Assembly (NCBI GenBank): GCA_013396635.1
Contig: WBMW01005029.1
Coordinates: 208,090-272,089 of the forward strand
Source: Penelope pileata
Taxonomy: Eukaryota; Chordata; Aves; Galliformes; Cracidae
Direction: 5' to 3'
DNA: 64,000 nt
The position numbers and the translations under genes are program-made. The notes under the pieces were generated by a model. It made no database searches, was not told the origin of the DNA, and saw nothing but the letters and a program-made list of their open reading frames with translations. Shown piece after piece: positions 62,009-64,000 of this stretch (position 1 is the stretch's first letter; the number at the start of each line of letters is the position of its first letter).

Positions 62009-63654
62009 ATAACTTTTCTTGGTTGCAGCATCGTTGGAAAGACTTGGAGACAAGATGCTGCCTGGAAACAACAGCTGAGGATCCCTGAATGAACAAACTG
62101 AGAAACTTGACTTTCTTGACCTTTGAAAAGGTCTCAGGATTACTCTTAGCTTCTAGATAAAAATATTGCTTGTATGGATAGAGATACAAACTTTTCTTTC
62201 ATTACTAACACAAAGTTAGTTTAGTAATTACTGTCAAAGTATATATATCTTTTTTTTCTTTTTCTTTTCTTTTTTTTAAACTTGGACTATTCTTACAATG
62301 CAGGGAAGACTTCTCACCTCTTTTGGGTTTCTTCTTTGTTCATGCTCCAGTGTTGAGAGCTGTAGTGATTTCATACTGGAGAAATTTGTTTTGAGACTGC
62401 ATTTAGCTTCTGTTCTCTTTAGCTAACCAATTTTCATTTCTTGTATCCAAATATCTAGGTAAAATACCTTTTTAATTTTTTTTCAATGTGAAATTAATGA
62501 ATTTTAGGTAAAAATCCAATGCCTTACTAAAGTTTCTAATGTAACTACTTTTTTAGTCTCTGGTGTATGAGGAAACGATTGCTTCCTAACATCTATGAAT
62601 TGTATTTATCTCACCCAAATATTCTGTCTAAAACGGATGCATAATGAACGAACATACATAGTAGCAGAAGAGACATGCATGGCAAATTTACCTTTTTTTT
62701 GGTGTACCTGTAATTAGGAATGGGATTCCTAACTCCACCTATGTAAATATAGCAAAAAGCAAAAGTGCTCTGTTATCTCCAGAGAGTGTGGATAGAAATA
62801 AACATCCCCAAAGGACTATTTATTGCAATAGTGTAGATCACTTGTTTAAGGATATATGAAGCTCCACCAGAGCTACCTATCTTTCTATATCAGCTATTGA
62901 GTCAGATGGATTCCTTTGTGAAGGCTGTAAGACTTTGAGGTGTCTGAGAAGAGCAAAGGAAGAGCTGGATAGCCTGAGAACAAGACTGCACCAGGGGAGG
63001 CAGGGACAGGTGTAGTTAGGTAACTTAAGGAATATTGCAATACAGGGTTGTGAACCATATGATGTTGCAACAAGGTGTAGGAGAATATGATAGGTAAGAA
63101 GCTGCGAGGAAAAATGACTTATACGAGAAATATGTAACTGTAAGTATAAGGCAGGAATCAGTAGAAAGCTAGAGGGAAGATATGAATTACGCAGACAATT
63201 ATCCTTCCTGATTAGGAGAAGAAACCTTCAGGGGTGGAGTGGCAGCTCCTCACAACTTGGGAAATAGGAGAGTCTCTTAAATCCCATTCGAGCTGCAGAG
63301 GGAAACCTACAGTTCTGTGCAGGTATTTTATTTTTAACTTGAGATGGCAACAACAAGAAGTACAAAAGGAAAAGCAGAGAGCACCTGGCTTTCCAGCTAA
63401 AGTGAAAAAAGTCAGCAGGCAAGAAAAAGCAACAAGAGCAGGAGTGGAGAACTCATTTTAAGCTCCAGATCCCAATTAAAGCTCAGATTTTTAGTCCCTT
63501 AAGGGAAGGTGACTGAGGAAATGTCATTTGGAGTTGAAGATATGATGCAGAAAATGCGACAAGAGAACTGTTTGAAAGTGTGGTGAGATACAATAGACCC
63601 CCGTGCAAACTCCTAAATATGATGTGAACAGTTAAATGAGGGAACTGAAAGTCT

Positions 63655-63682
63655 TTATATATATAAATATATATATATAAAA
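63655..63682. repeat. (AT)n microsatellite
   Basis: The array is alternating TA/AT dinucleotides with one AAAT interruption. It creates the Ile-Tyr repeat seen in one minus-strand frame, which is not a gene. Confidence 0.85.
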
Positions 63683-64000
63683 GATAACTCACATGGTACT
63701 ATTCTTGTACACATATCTGCAATTCTTTAAGCTTCAGTGGAACTGTTCATTATTTCTGAAATATGAAAACTTATTTTGAAGTAATCAGACTAGAATGATT
63801 TTTAAAACTGGAAAAAAAAAAAACTTGTCTGTTAATGAGGGAGGAACTAGCCTGAATCAACACTTTTCTGGAGGGGAAAGCTGAACAATGAAGAAAAACT
63901 ATTGTAGATGGAAATATTCATGTGTGGCCAACACAAAAGCTGAAGCTACCATTGCTACTAATATCACAAAGCAAACAAAAACACTTGCTCTGGGGATCTA

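Larger units (their letters stand above)
57368..64000. other. Gene-free AT-rich stretch to the window end
   Basis: No gene is supported. It holds long pyrimidine/poly-T tracts at about 61942-62008 and 62248-62278 and an (AT)n array at 63655-63682. Open frames are short and unrecognised. If the first exon of the SLC32-like gene is more than about 13 kb from its last exon, this whole stretch could be intron. Confidence 0.5.

Overview
The window looks like avian nuclear DNA, probably from a galliform bird. Three things point that way: several CR1 LINE copies with the 8-bp ATTCTGTG-type 3' tail, a Galluhop-type mariner with TA target duplications, and old amniote repeats. Most of the 64 kb is AT-rich, intron- or desert-like DNA in which nearly all open frames are chance. 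There are no operons or other prokaryotic features.

Layout: bases 1-540 are a CpG-rich promoter-like island with a GC box and a good plus-strand splice donor. Bases 541-18578 are AT-rich noncoding DNA with one CR1 copy (1491-1738). A 554-bp internally deleted mariner lies at 18581-19134. A purine microsatellite with a 170-base assembly gap lies at 22181-22471. A GC-raised, low-stop segment lies at 29290-29815 and ends in an A-rich tract. Bases 34861-35055 are an unidentified exon-like segment. A decayed, ancient CR1/L3-like LINE spans 36880-38195. A younger CR1 with a one-N assembly junction lies at 46091-46808. Minus-strand CR1 fragments lie at 56125-56296 and 57191-57367.

The only protein-coding gene I can identify is on the minus strand at 50044-51195. 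It is a complete 383-codon terminal exon of an SLC32 (vesicular inhibitory amino acid transporter, VIAAT/VGAT) family member. It opens at a phase-0 splice acceptor that appears to match the intron position of SLC32A1, and it is free of stops. It is too diverged to be the near-invariant SLC32A1 orthologue, so I read it as a second VIAAT-like paralogue. I could not find its N-terminal exon in the 12.8 kb upstream within the window. An old foldback repeat lies just downstream of its stop and probably falls in the 3' UTR.

All family assignments come from reading and memory. No database search was run.
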